Shown here piece after piece: positions 1-7,962 of a DNA stretch of 37,147 bases (positions are counted from its first letter, which is position 1; each line of letters begins with the position of its first letter). The position numbers and the translations under genes were made by a program. Under the pieces are notes generated by a model. The model saw only the letters and a list, made by a program, of their open reading frames with translations, searched no databases and was not told the origin of the DNA. Source of the stretch: Clostridiales bacterium (GTDB taxonomy: Bacteria; Bacillota; Clostridia; Saccharofermentanales; Saccharofermentanaceae); contig JAGAAI010000065.1 in the NCBI GenBank assembly GCA_017615325.1, forward strand, positions 1-37,147, written 5' to 3'.

Positions 1-26
1 GGGCCAGCCTCCGGGCTGGCCCTTTT
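1..26 (+). terminator. Intrinsic terminator of a gene left of the window
   Basis: An 8-bp GC-only stem (GGGCCAGC / GCTGGCCC) with a short loop is followed by TTTT. It would end a plus-strand gene lying outside the left edge. The right side of the U-tract is short, so efficiency is uncertain. Confidence 0.8.
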
Positions 27-58
27 CGATGCCCTGAAAAAAATTATAAATTTGGGGG

Positions 59-87
59 TTTACAAACTATTAACACTTGTGTATTAT
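59..87 (+). promoter_or_regulatory. SigA-type promoter of the SLH surface protein gene
   Basis: TTTACA (59-64) and TATTAT (82-87) are separated by exactly 17 bp. Transcription would start near 94, giving a leader of about 60 nt before the start codon at 153. Both hexamers are one or two bases from consensus. The call rests on spacing and position only. Confidence 0.55.
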
Positions 88-152
88 TGATAGGTTTGCC
101 AAAAACAGAACAGTAAATGGTACACCAAAAATACAATTACGGAGGGTACAGT

Positions 153-3100
153 ATGGGTACTAAAATCAGGAAGAAGCTGATCGCAAGTGTCATTGCAGTC
201 CTGACAGTTCTGAACTTCATGTTGATACCGGTATCGGCTGCCGAAGGCGATGTTACCGTAACAACTCTGAATGAACTGCAGACAGCAATCAACAATGCGA
301 GTCAAGCTACAACCATTGTGCTGGGAGCAGATATCACTCTTGGCAACAATGCACTCTCTATTGGTAACGGGAAGGAAATCACGATTGATCTTGACGGACA
401 TAAGATCACGCGAGCATCCCAGAATACCAATAGCAATTATTTGATCAACGTTGGCGTTGGAAACTATCAGAGCGGCACGGCAAAACTCACGCTTAAAGAC
501 AGCGGTGAGACAGGTGCCATCAGCGGTGCTAACGGAGCTCCTGCTATTCATGTCGGAAAGAATGGTACATTCGTAATGGAATCCGGTTCTATTACCGGAA
601 ACAAGGCCTCGGCTTCAACGAATCAGAATGCCAGCAACAACAAGGGTGGTGCGGTATTTGTTAATTCTTCCGGTACGTTTGTTATGAAGGGCGGAACGAT
701 CTCCAAAAACAGTGCCGGCTTTGGCGGCGGTGTAGCTGTTGCTGATAATGGTAACTTTGATCTGATCAATGGTGTGATCAGCGAGAATACTACATATAAT
801 GTCGGCGGTGGTATCTGGCTTGAGGATTCCGGAGCTGTTTGTACCATCTATGGTGGTTCTATCATCAATAACGTTGCTCATAACGATTCGAATGCTCAGA
901 CATATACCAGCGACCGTGGCGCAGGCATCTATTTCGGTCACTATGCAACTCTTAACTTCGGTAAGGAAAACTCCGGTATCGATATGAGCACGATCATTAT
1001 CTCCGGCAACTACGACAGTTTCCCTAATGGTGAAGAGAGAGAAGATAACCTTTATATCAGCTTGATGTATTCTGGTCAGCAGCAGCGCCATTACCTTCAC
1101 ATCTATCAGGGCTTTACAGCTGACAGTTCAATAGGACTTTGTGTCAGCTTTGCAAACTCCAATGAAGATGTTAAGGCTACTATAGGTTACTTAAAGTATA
1201 ATGAAGATCTTGATCCGAATGAAGTCTTCTTCCTTGATCAGGGAGAGCGTGCTCTTGCTCTTGAAGCGGACGGAGAGATCCACTGCGTTAAGCATTCTCA
1301 TGACTTGAAATATACAGTTGATAAAAATGTTCTTCACGCATACTGCGATAAGGACATCACGACAGGTAAGAAGTGTACTCTGCAGGCTGACCTTACACTG
1401 AACGCAAGTGATGCTGATTACACCGGTGATCCCGTTGCAGCTTCTCTTACCGGAATCGAAAAGTTCAAGCGCGTTACAGGTTATGAAGCTAACGAAGCTG
1501 ACATCAAGTACTACAAGGCAGACGATGAGGACAATGCTCTTGCTTCTGCGCCTTCCGAGGTTGGCAGTTATATAGCAAAATACACAGCTACAATTGATGC
1601 AGTTGATTATACTATCGTACAGCCTTTCGCTATCGGATGTGTTGACCATGCCATGGTTTGCGACAGGTTCGAATGGACCGGCAACGACACGGACGGATAC
1701 ACAGCAGCTAAAGCATTCTTTAAGTGCACCAGTTGTAGTGACGAGCAGGAAGTACCTGCAGAAGTAACATTTGAGACTACTGAAGCTACCTGCACGACAG
1801 ACGGCAAGATCGTATACACTGCAACGGTAGCAGAAGAAAAGAGTCCCAGCGGAAAGCTCGAGTCTGACACTAAGGAAGTTACGATCGACCATAAGGGTCA
1901 TGACTACGGTTTCACAGGCTTCACATGGACAGCAAAGGCTGATGGTGAAGGATATGATGTAGTTGCAAACTACGAGTGCGGCAACTGCGGCGACAAGAAG
2001 ACAGTTACTGCAACAGTAACATCTGAGACAACAGCAGCTACATGCGAAACTGATGGCCAGATCGATTACAAGGCAGTTGTATCTGCAGAAGACAGCCTCG
2101 ATAAGTCAGCACATGAAGATACAAAGACTGATGTTATCGAAGCATTGGGTCACGATTGGGCATTCAAAGGCTTCACATGGACAGCAAAGGCTGAGGGCGA
2201 AGGTTACGATGTAGTTGCAAACTATAAGTGCGACAGATGTAAGCTCGAAGATACTGTTAAAGCAACAGTAACATCCAAGGCTACGAATGCTACATGCACT
2301 GAAGCAGGTGAGACTGTTTACACTGCAACAGTTACGGCTGAGAACAGCCTCGACAAGGCAGCTCACGATGCCACACAGAAAGATGAAATCCCTGCAACAG
2401 GTCATGACTGGAAGTTCGTTGACTTCTCATGGGAAGAAGACAAGGACAACGGCGGATTTAAGGCAGTTGCAAACTATGTCTGCAAGAACGACAATTCACA
2501 CGAGACAACAGTTGCTGCAACAGTAACAAGCGAGAAGACGGATCCTACATGTGAGGATGGCGGCAAGATCGTTTACACTGCAGTCGTTACTGCAGCAGAC
2601 AGCCTTGATAAGGCAGATCACGACGATAAACTGACAGTTGACATCGATCCTAACGGTCACGTTTGGGAATTCGTTGACTTCACATGGACAGAAGCTAAGG
2701 ACGGCTTCACGGCAAAAGCTAACTACGTATGCAAGACAGACGATACACATAAGAAGTCTGTTGACGCAAAGGTAGAGAGCAAGACAACTGATGCTACCTG
2801 CGAGAAGGACGGCGAGACTGTTTACACAGCAACAGTTTCTGCAGAAGACAGCCTCGACAAGGCAGCTCAGAGCGATACAAAGACAGTTGTTATCCCTGCT
2901 ACAGGACACGACTGGGACAAGACCACATACACATGGTCTGCTGACAACAGCACAGTAACAGCTAAGAGAGTCTGCAAGAACGACAAGACTCATGTAGAAG
3001 AAGAGACAGTTAAGACAACATCCAAGATCACAAAGAATCCTTCCGTAGGTGCTACCGGCGTAAGAACGTTCACATCCGCTGAGTTCAAGAATCCTGCATT

Positions 3101-3941
3101 CAAGGTTCAGACAAAGAACATCGATCTTGCAAAGCTTACTCCTACTCCTACAACACCTGCAGACGATCCTTCCGTAAAGCTCAAGATCAACAAGTCAAAT
3201 CTTACACTCGTTTGCGGTAAGACAGATACTCTTAAGGCATCTCTGGTCGGCGCAAAGGCTGCCATCACATGGAAGTCTTCCAACCCCAAGATCGCAACTG
3301 TTGATGCTAACGGTAAGATCACAGCCAAGATGGCAGGTTCCGTAACTATCACTGCTTCTGCAGTAGGCAAGAAGACAACATGTACTGTTCAGGTCCTCTT
3401 CAAGGATGTTACGAACAGCAAGGACTTCTGGTACACACCCACATACTACATGACAGATAAGAACGTAGTTAAGGGTTACGACAACCAGACAATGTTCAAG
3501 CCAGCCAATATCTGTACAAGAGCTCAGATGGTTACATTCATCTGGAGACTCGTAGGTCAGCCCGCTCCTAAGACGACTACAATGAAGTTTAAGGACGTTA
3601 AGAAGGGCGATTACTTCTACCAGGCATGCCTCTGGGGTAACGAGAACCACATCGTTGAAGGATACAAGGACGGCACATTCGGTCCTAAGATCAACTGTGC
3701 AAGACGCCATGCAGTTACATTCCTCTGGAGACTCGCTGGCAAGCCCGATCCTAAGACAACGAAGAACAAGTTCTCCGATCTTAAGAAGGACGATTACTTC
3801 TACAAGGCAACTCTCTGGGCTTCCGAGATGAAGATCCTCGAAGGCTACAACGATGGCACATTCCGTCCTAACGGTGACTGCCTCAGAAGACAGATGGTTA
3901 CATTCTTGTACAAGTACGACAAGTTCATCAAAAAAGGGTAA
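153..3941 (+). CDS. Secreted beta-helix / six-repeat / SLH-domain surface protein
   Basis: A 1262-residue exported protein, probably displayed on the cell wall; its ligand is unknown. The start at 153 is chosen because GGAGGG lies 6 bases upstream; an in-frame ATG at 117 has no such site. Residues 1-30 are a signal peptide ending near VSAAEG. Residues about 50-390 show Gly/Asn-rich turns (GGAVFVNSSG, GGGIWLEDSG) typical of a right-handed beta-helix. A bacterial-Ig-like segment follows (about 425-495), then six Cys-containing repeats of about 84 residues (499 to about 990), a Big2 domain (1008-1083) and three SLH modules (1083-1262). The SLH modules carry CTRAQ, CARRH and CLRRQ where classic modules have ITRAE. 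The 3' half uses a narrower codon set (many ACA, GCA, AAG) than the beta-helix part. Pfam-level assignments are by eye. Confidence 0.88.
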   Translation: MGTKIRKKLIASVIAVLTVLNFMLIPVSAAEGDVTVTTLNELQTAINNASQATTIVLGADITLGNNALSIGNGKEITIDLDGHKITRASQNTNSNYLINVGVGNYQSGTAKLTLKDSGETGAISGANGAPAIHVGKNGTFVMESGSITGNKASASTNQNASNNKGGAVFVNSSGTFVMKGGTISKNSAGFGGGVAVADNGNFDLINGVISENTTYNVGGGIWLEDSGAVCTIYGGSIINNVAHNDSNAQTYTSDRGAGIYFGHYATLNFGKENSGIDMSTIIISGNYDSFPNGEEREDNLYISLMYSGQQQRHYLHIYQGFTADSSIGLCVSFANSNEDVKATIGYLKYNEDLDPNEVFFLDQGERALALEADGEIHCVKHSHDLKYTVDKNVLHAYCDKDITTGKKCTLQADLTLNASDADYTGDPVAASLTGIEKFKRVTGYEANEADIKYYKADDEDNALASAPSEVGSYIAKYTATIDAVDYTIVQPFAIGCVDHAMVCDRFEWTGNDTDGYTAAKAFFKCTSCSDEQEVPAEVTFETTEATCTTDGKIVYTATVAEEKSPSGKLESDTKEVTIDHKGHDYGFTGFTWTAKADGEGYDVVANYECGNCGDKKTVTATVTSETTAATCETDGQIDYKAVVSAEDSLDKSAHEDTKTDVIEALGHDWAFKGFTWTAKAEGEGYDVVANYKCDRCKLEDTVKATVTSKATNATCTEAGETVYTATVTAENSLDKAAHDATQKDEIPATGHDWKFVDFSWEEDKDNGGFKAVANYVCKNDNSHETTVAATVTSEKTDPTCEDGGKIVYTAVVTAADSLDKADHDDKLTVDIDPNGHVWEFVDFTWTEAKDGFTAKANYVCKTDDTHKKSVDAKVESKTTDATCEKDGETVYTATVSAEDSLDKAAQSDTKTVVIPATGHDWDKTTYTWSADNSTVTAKRVCKNDKTHVEEETVKTTSKITKNPSVGATGVRTFTSAEFKNPAFKVQTKNIDLAKLTPTPTTPADDPSVKLKINKSNLTLVCGKTDTLKASLVGAKAAITWKSSNPKIATVDANGKITAKMAGSVTITASAVGKKTTCTVQVLFKDVTNSKDFWYTPTYYMTDKNVVKGYDNQTMFKPANICTRAQMVTFIWRLVGQPAPKTTTMKFKDVKKGDYFYQACLWGNENHIVEGYKDGTFGPKINCARRHAVTFLWRLAGKPDPKTTKNKFSDLKKDDYFYKATLWASEMKILEGYNDGTFRPNGDCLRRQMVTFLYKYDKFIKKG
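1647..3120 (+). repeat. Six in-frame repeats of about 84 codons
   Basis: Repeats start with a His codon at 1647, 1899, 2151, 2403, 2658 and 2907; unit lengths are 252, 252, 252, 255 and 249 nt, and the last unit diverges at its end. Each unit reads roughly H-x-W/Y, F-x-W, VANYxC, TATVTSxTT, ATCxxxG, VYTATV, SLDKAAH. Units 1-3 contain CxxC (CTSC, CGNC, CDRC). Units 4-6 replace it with C-x5-H (CKNDNSH, CKTDDTH, CKNDKTH). A further Cys (x-TC-x) is kept in units 1-5. Confidence 0.85.
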
Positions 3942-3969
3942 TACCCATAAGTACCTATCCCTTGAATAA

Positions 3970-4000
3970 GCAGCCGTCCCTCGGGGCGGCTGCGTCTTTT
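3970..4000 (+). terminator. Intrinsic terminator after the SLH gene
   Basis: An 11-bp stem (GCAGCCGTCCC / GGGGCGGCTGC, one G-T pair) with a tight loop is followed by GTCTTTTT. It sits 28 bases after the stop codon of the large SLH gene and just before the convergent M1-type gene. Confidence 0.88.
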
Positions 4001-4023
4001 TGTGTTATAGGCCTGAGATGAGA

Positions 4024-5697
4024 TCAGTGCACCAGGTAGTTCACGGCGCTAAAGTACGTTGAGAAAAGATCCTTGGCATTATCTGATCCTATCCTGTCTG
4101 ATACAGCCTGAAGGAACAGTTTGGTACTAACTTCCTTGCCACTGTTGCTTTTATACCAGTCGCGCATGAGTTCCCGGAAATCATCCTCGCCCATGAGTTC
4201 CCGGAGATCGTAGAGGAAGCTTGCTCCGCCGGAATATACGCAATATGTATATTTATACTCGGCAGGAGTCTGAAGACCTGCGGTCTTATCGTTAACGTAG
4301 TCGTCGTAGCTCAGGTCGATCTTTATCCCTCCGCATAAGGCGTGCCAGGTATCGCACCAGATCTTGCCCTGGTTTTGGGTTATTTCATCGTCATCGCCGG
4401 TCTGCACTCTGTAGAGGTATTCGGCGAAGGTAGCAAAACCCTCGTCGAGCCAGGCTTCGTTATACTGATCGTTGCCGACTGCAGAATAGAACCACTCATG
4501 GCCGATCTCATGAACAAGGGATTCGGTCAGATGGTGAAGATTATGTCCCGCCTCCTCATCCTCACCCTCTGAAGGCTTTATGTAGTCATCGTTGATCCTG
4601 ATGAACCCCGGAGATTCCATTCCCCCGTAAGCAAATGAGCACATGACGACATCAAGATCGTCGTATGGATAGTCTCCGAAATAGTCGCTCATGACCTTTA
4701 CCGCATTGACGGAAAGAGGGAGCATCGTGTCTTCGGCAGCTTCCTTTGCATAATCCTGAGTATCGTAATACCAGACTTTTACGGCGACTCCGTTTGCTGC
4801 GCCTTCCAGATAGTTTAAGTTCCTGCCGGCAAGGAGAGAGAAATCGCGCATGTTCGAGGCTATGAAGTCGTATGAGCCGTCGCCGTTTTTGAAGTCAGCA
4901 CCTGTCGCACATACCTCATAGTCAGCGGGAACTTCCACATGGACTTTGTAATCTGCGCATTTCGTGTAGAAACACTCACCGAAAGCGAAATACTCGCCTT
5001 TAGCCCAGCCCCCGTTCTCATAGACGGGAATGGCAGGGAGGAAGGGACCGAGACAGATCGCGAGGTCATCGATATTCTTACCGTCAACCAGGGAATAGGA
5101 CTGCCTTGCAGAGCCCTCCGGGACTTTCAGCGTGAACTTTACTTTGATCGTCCCCTGTTTGCCTGGCTTTACTGCCTTGTCGAGGCTGGCAGTCACGATG
5201 GAAGGGTCTTCTGCTTCCTTAAACTTAAGCACCTTACCGCCCTGACTGATCTCTGTTATCGCCGTATGGTATTCTTCCATCCTTGATCCGAACTCTTCCC
5301 TGAGGTTAGAGGGGTTATAGTCCCGAAGACAGATGGTCTTCCAGCTGTCTTCGCTGTAGTTTTGGAAGGTGATCTCCTCTTCGCCTTCGATTTCGAGCAG
5401 GTCTCCCGCTTTATCGATCGTGCCTATCCTGAGATTTACGTTGTACTGGGTACGCCCTGTCGAGTCTATGTCACCGAATTGCGGGTCTATGGTGGTCTGC
5501 TTTGTTGTTTCTTCAGCCGAGGTCTCATTAGGCTCCGAAGAAGTTGTCTGTTCAGCCGTTGTGGTCTCTTGAGTCTCAGCCGTTGTCACGCTCTCTTGCG
5601 GCTTTGAAGTGGGGTCAGAGGCCGTATTGCAGGCGGATAAGATGCCGGATGATATCATGAGTGCAGCCAAAGTGGCCGCAAATGCTCTTTTGTGCAT
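4024..5697 (-). CDS. M1-family (gluzincin) metallopeptidase lipoprotein
   Basis: A 557-residue predicted lipoprotein zinc peptidase, expected outside the membrane. The lipobox ILSAC puts the lipidated Cys at residue 23, followed by a Thr/Glu/Ser-rich linker to about residue 68. The zinc site is HEIGH at 396-400 with the third ligand Glu at 419, the exact HEXXH-X18-E spacing of family M1. YGGMESPG at 357-364 corresponds to the GXMEN exopeptidase loop, with Ser instead of Asn. The C-terminal helical domain of large aminopeptidases is missing, so only the N-terminal beta sandwich and thermolysin-like domain are present. AAGGGGGAGA precedes the start. It is a diverged paralogue of the three tandem genes at 11447-16543 and is the only one on the minus strand. 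The substrate is unknown. Confidence 0.88.
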   Translation of the reverse strand: MHKRAFAATLAALMISSGILSACNTASDPTSKPQESVTTAETQETTTAEQTTSSEPNETSAEETTKQTTIDPQFGDIDSTGRTQYNVNLRIGTIDKAGDLLEIEGEEEITFQNYSEDSWKTICLRDYNPSNLREEFGSRMEEYHTAITEISQGGKVLKFKEAEDPSIVTASLDKAVKPGKQGTIKVKFTLKVPEGSARQSYSLVDGKNIDDLAICLGPFLPAIPVYENGGWAKGEYFAFGECFYTKCADYKVHVEVPADYEVCATGADFKNGDGSYDFIASNMRDFSLLAGRNLNYLEGAANGVAVKVWYYDTQDYAKEAAEDTMLPLSVNAVKVMSDYFGDYPYDDLDVVMCSFAYGGMESPGFIRINDDYIKPSEGEDEEAGHNLHHLTESLVHEIGHEWFYSAVGNDQYNEAWLDEGFATFAEYLYRVQTGDDDEITQNQGKIWCDTWHALCGGIKIDLSYDDYVNDKTAGLQTPAEYKYTYCVYSGGASFLYDLRELMGEDDFRELMRDWYKSNSGKEVSTKLFLQAVSDRIGSDNAKDLFSTYFSAVNYLVH

Positions 5698-5715
5698 AGT
5701 TTCTCCCCCTTTTCC

Positions 5716-5733
5716 TATGTGTTTTTACACATA
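5716..5733. promoter_or_regulatory. Inverted repeat in divergent intergenic region
   Basis: TATGTGT and ACACATA form a perfect 7-bp inverted repeat around TTTT, 19-36 bases upstream of the M1-type start codon and in the region shared with the divergent phosphate transporter gene. It could be an operator or a leader hairpin for the minus-strand gene. No clear promoter was recognised here on either strand. Confidence 0.35.
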
Positions 5734-5811
5734 TTATGGTAGCCGAAATATATAGAATATGAAAGCCAAATATGTTATTATCGTGGCGATGACTGAAGGA
5801 TGGAGTAATTT

Positions 5812-7731
5812 ATGAGTATTTTTGACGTAATATCGCTCTTGGGCGGTCTTGCAATGTTCCTTTACGGCATGCGCCTGATGGGCGATGCGCTTAAAGAGAA
5901 TTCATCCGGCGCCTTGAAATCCGCCATGGAGAAGGCGACGAGCAATCCGATACTGGCTTTCGTTCTGGGCTTGCTTGTAACAGCCCTTATCCAGTCTTCT
6001 ACAGCTACGATCGTTATCACTTCAGGTCTTGTTGCGGCGGGCGTCATGACATTGCGCCAGTCCCTGGGCGTTATCGTCGGTGCCAATGTCGGTACGACGG
6101 TCACGGGCCAGATCATAAGACTTTTGGACCTTAACAACAACTCGGGCGTATCCGAGTGGCTCCGCATATTCCAGCCTTCAACATTGGCACCTATCGCTCT
6201 TGTCATCGGTATCGTTATCCTAATGATAGCATCCAAGAACCATGTAAGATCCATAGGTAATATCGCAATGGGATTCGGTATCTTATTCTCCGGACTCCTT
6301 GCTATGACCGCTGCGGTCAATGCTCTCAAAGAATCAGACTTTACCACCCAGCTCTTTTCCAATCTGGGTGACAACCCCTTCATGGGATATGTCGTAGGTG
6401 CCGCAATAGCCTTCGTGCTCCAGAGTTCTTCTGCTGCCATCGGTATCCTGCAGGCTTTCTCTGCAACGGGACTTATGTCCTTCCATTCTATCTATGCGAT
6501 CATCGTAGGCATCTATCTTGGTGACTGCGTCACGACCGCCATCGTCTGCTCGATCGGCGCCAAGGCCGAGCAGAAGCGAGTTGGTATGGTCAACATACTC
6601 TTTAACCTTGGCAAGTCCATCCTTGTCCTGGTCGTAGTCAACGTCATTCACAGCATGGGCCTTCTGGACGGCCTCTGGGACAAGGTTGCAAACTCAGGCC
6701 TTATCGCCAACACCAACACGGTGTTTAACCTTGCCTGCGCCGTACTGCTCTTCCCGCTGCTGCCTGTTTTCGAGAAACTGGGCAAGCTCATCGTTCGCGA
6801 TGACAAGCAGAAGCCTCACAAGTATCAGGATATCCTGGACGGATTGAGCCCCGTGTTCTTCTCGACACCTGCCCTGTCACTGCGCAGTATCAATACCCTT
6901 CTTGCCAAGATGTTCGAACTTTCGAGGATCAACATCGAAAAGTCGTTTAAACTGATACTGGATTACGACGAGGACATCAAGGCCGAGATCCTGGAGGAAG
7001 AAGACTCCATAGACGGCATGACCGACCGCGTCAGCCGCTATATGGTCGAATTGCAGCCGCACCTGCAGAGCGAAGAGCACGTCAGCATCCTGAACCAGTA
7101 CTATAAGCTGTCTTCAGAGTTTGAGCGATTAGGTGACTGCGCAGTCAACATGGCCGACATAGGCGAGACGATGCGTGACAATTCGACCAAGTTCTCAGCC
7201 GCCGCAAGGCATGAGATGAGCATCCTTCAGACGCTGATCTATCAGATAATCGATAAGTCCAATATGGCATTCACCCGCAACGACCAGGGATCGGCAACAG
7301 AGATCGAGCCTCTGGTCCGTGTTGCCAACGAGCTTATCGCCCAGATGAGGAACAATCACTTCGCCAGGATGAGTGCCGGCGAGTGCAGCTATATGGCAGA
7401 TGCCGCTTTCTCCAACGTTATGATGGAGTGCAAGAGGATCTGCTCCGTTTGCTCCAATATAGGTGTCGCTACCATCATCAGGTTCCGCCCCGAGCTTACT
7501 GACCACGAGCACCTTTACTACGAGGGTCTGCAGAAGAGCGGCAATGCCGAGTTCAATGCGACTTTCGAGAAGGCTTACGACTTATACCTTGGCCAGCTCC
7601 TGGTAGGCGCGGATATCTACGATGCAACAGGGGAGAAGAAGGGAGCTCCAATACCTGCGCCCGCTTCCGACAGCGCTATCGAGGGCCAGATATCACTCGA
7701 GTCTCTCGGCTCGGATAAGAAGGATTCCTGA
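5812..7731 (+). CDS. Na/Pi cotransporter family protein with C-terminal PhoU domain
   Basis: A 639-residue integral membrane protein expected to couple sodium and phosphate movement. The N-terminal half (about 1-310) has 8-9 hydrophobic segments and the two inverted family repeats, each with a QSS motif: QSSTATIVITSG near 63 and QSSSAAIGILQAFSATG near 204. The segment GVIVGANVGTTVTGQ is a family hallmark. Residues about 345-560 form a charged helical region resembling PhoU, with the paired helices seen in NptA/YjbB-type proteins. The tail is hydrophilic. GGATGGAG lies ahead of the start codon. It stands alone, divergent from the M1-type gene, with no pst or pho genes nearby. Direction of transport (uptake or efflux) cannot be read from the sequence. 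Confidence 0.92.
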   Translation: MSIFDVISLLGGLAMFLYGMRLMGDALKENSSGALKSAMEKATSNPILAFVLGLLVTALIQSSTATIVITSGLVAAGVMTLRQSLGVIVGANVGTTVTGQIIRLLDLNNNSGVSEWLRIFQPSTLAPIALVIGIVILMIASKNHVRSIGNIAMGFGILFSGLLAMTAAVNALKESDFTTQLFSNLGDNPFMGYVVGAAIAFVLQSSSAAIGILQAFSATGLMSFHSIYAIIVGIYLGDCVTTAIVCSIGAKAEQKRVGMVNILFNLGKSILVLVVVNVIHSMGLLDGLWDKVANSGLIANTNTVFNLACAVLLFPLLPVFEKLGKLIVRDDKQKPHKYQDILDGLSPVFFSTPALSLRSINTLLAKMFELSRINIEKSFKLILDYDEDIKAEILEEEDSIDGMTDRVSRYMVELQPHLQSEEHVSILNQYYKLSSEFERLGDCAVNMADIGETMRDNSTKFSAAARHEMSILQTLIYQIIDKSNMAFTRNDQGSATEIEPLVRVANELIAQMRNNHFARMSAGECSYMADAAFSNVMMECKRICSVCSNIGVATIIRFRPELTDHEHLYYEGLQKSGNAEFNATFEKAYDLYLGQLLVGADIYDATGEKKGAPIPAPASDSAIEGQISLESLGSDKKDS

Positions 7732-7759
7732 TCTGATATTCTCTCTGCCCTTGGAAGAC

Positions 7760-7893
7760 CCGGGAGTCACGACTTACGTTCACCGGATCGCAGATCAGTG
7801 GAAGAAACCCGTGACACCCCCACCTATTTGGGCCGGGAGTCACGACTTGCGTTCACCGGATCGCAGATCAGTGGAAGAAACCCGTGACACCCC
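7760..7893. repeat. Tandem pair of 61-bp structured repeats
   Basis: Copies at 7760-7820 and 7833-7893 differ at one base (7775 versus 7848) and are separated by 12 bp. Each copy is itself a near-palindrome. GGGAGTCACG near the left end pairs with CGTGACACCC at the right end (9 of 10). Inside, TTCAC-cg-GATC-gca-GATC-a-GTG-gAA forms a second hairpin. The array lies in the 3' untranslated region of the phosphate transporter gene, before the shared terminator. I do not recognise the repeat family. Confidence 0.85.
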
Positions 7894-7917
7894 GCCAGCC
7901 AGCAGCATGAGCAAAAT

Positions 7918-7945
7918 AAAAGAGTGCCCCGTGAGGCACTCTTTT
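7918..7945. terminator. Bidirectional intrinsic terminator
   Basis: AAAAGAGTGCC and GGCACTCTTTT form an 11-bp stem around CCGTGA. It has T-runs in both directions, so it can end both the phosphate transporter gene (plus) and the GH5 gene (minus). Confidence 0.88.
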
Positions 7946-7962
7946 CGCTTATAAGTATTTAC

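Noticed and set aside
1191..1901. Long minus-strand open frame opposite the beta-helix/repeat gene
   Set aside because: It mirrors the coding frame of a clear exported protein, has a Cys/Val-rich composition with no motif, and has no ribosome binding site.
2496..2993. Minus-strand open frame opposite the six-repeat region
   Set aside because: Its apparent repeats are only the reverse reading of the 84-codon repeats on the plus strand.
7622..7954. Plus-strand open frame across the end of the phosphate transporter gene and the tandem repeats
   Set aside because: It overlaps a well-supported gene in another frame, has no ribosome binding site, and its repeated peptide simply reflects the 61-bp DNA repeats.
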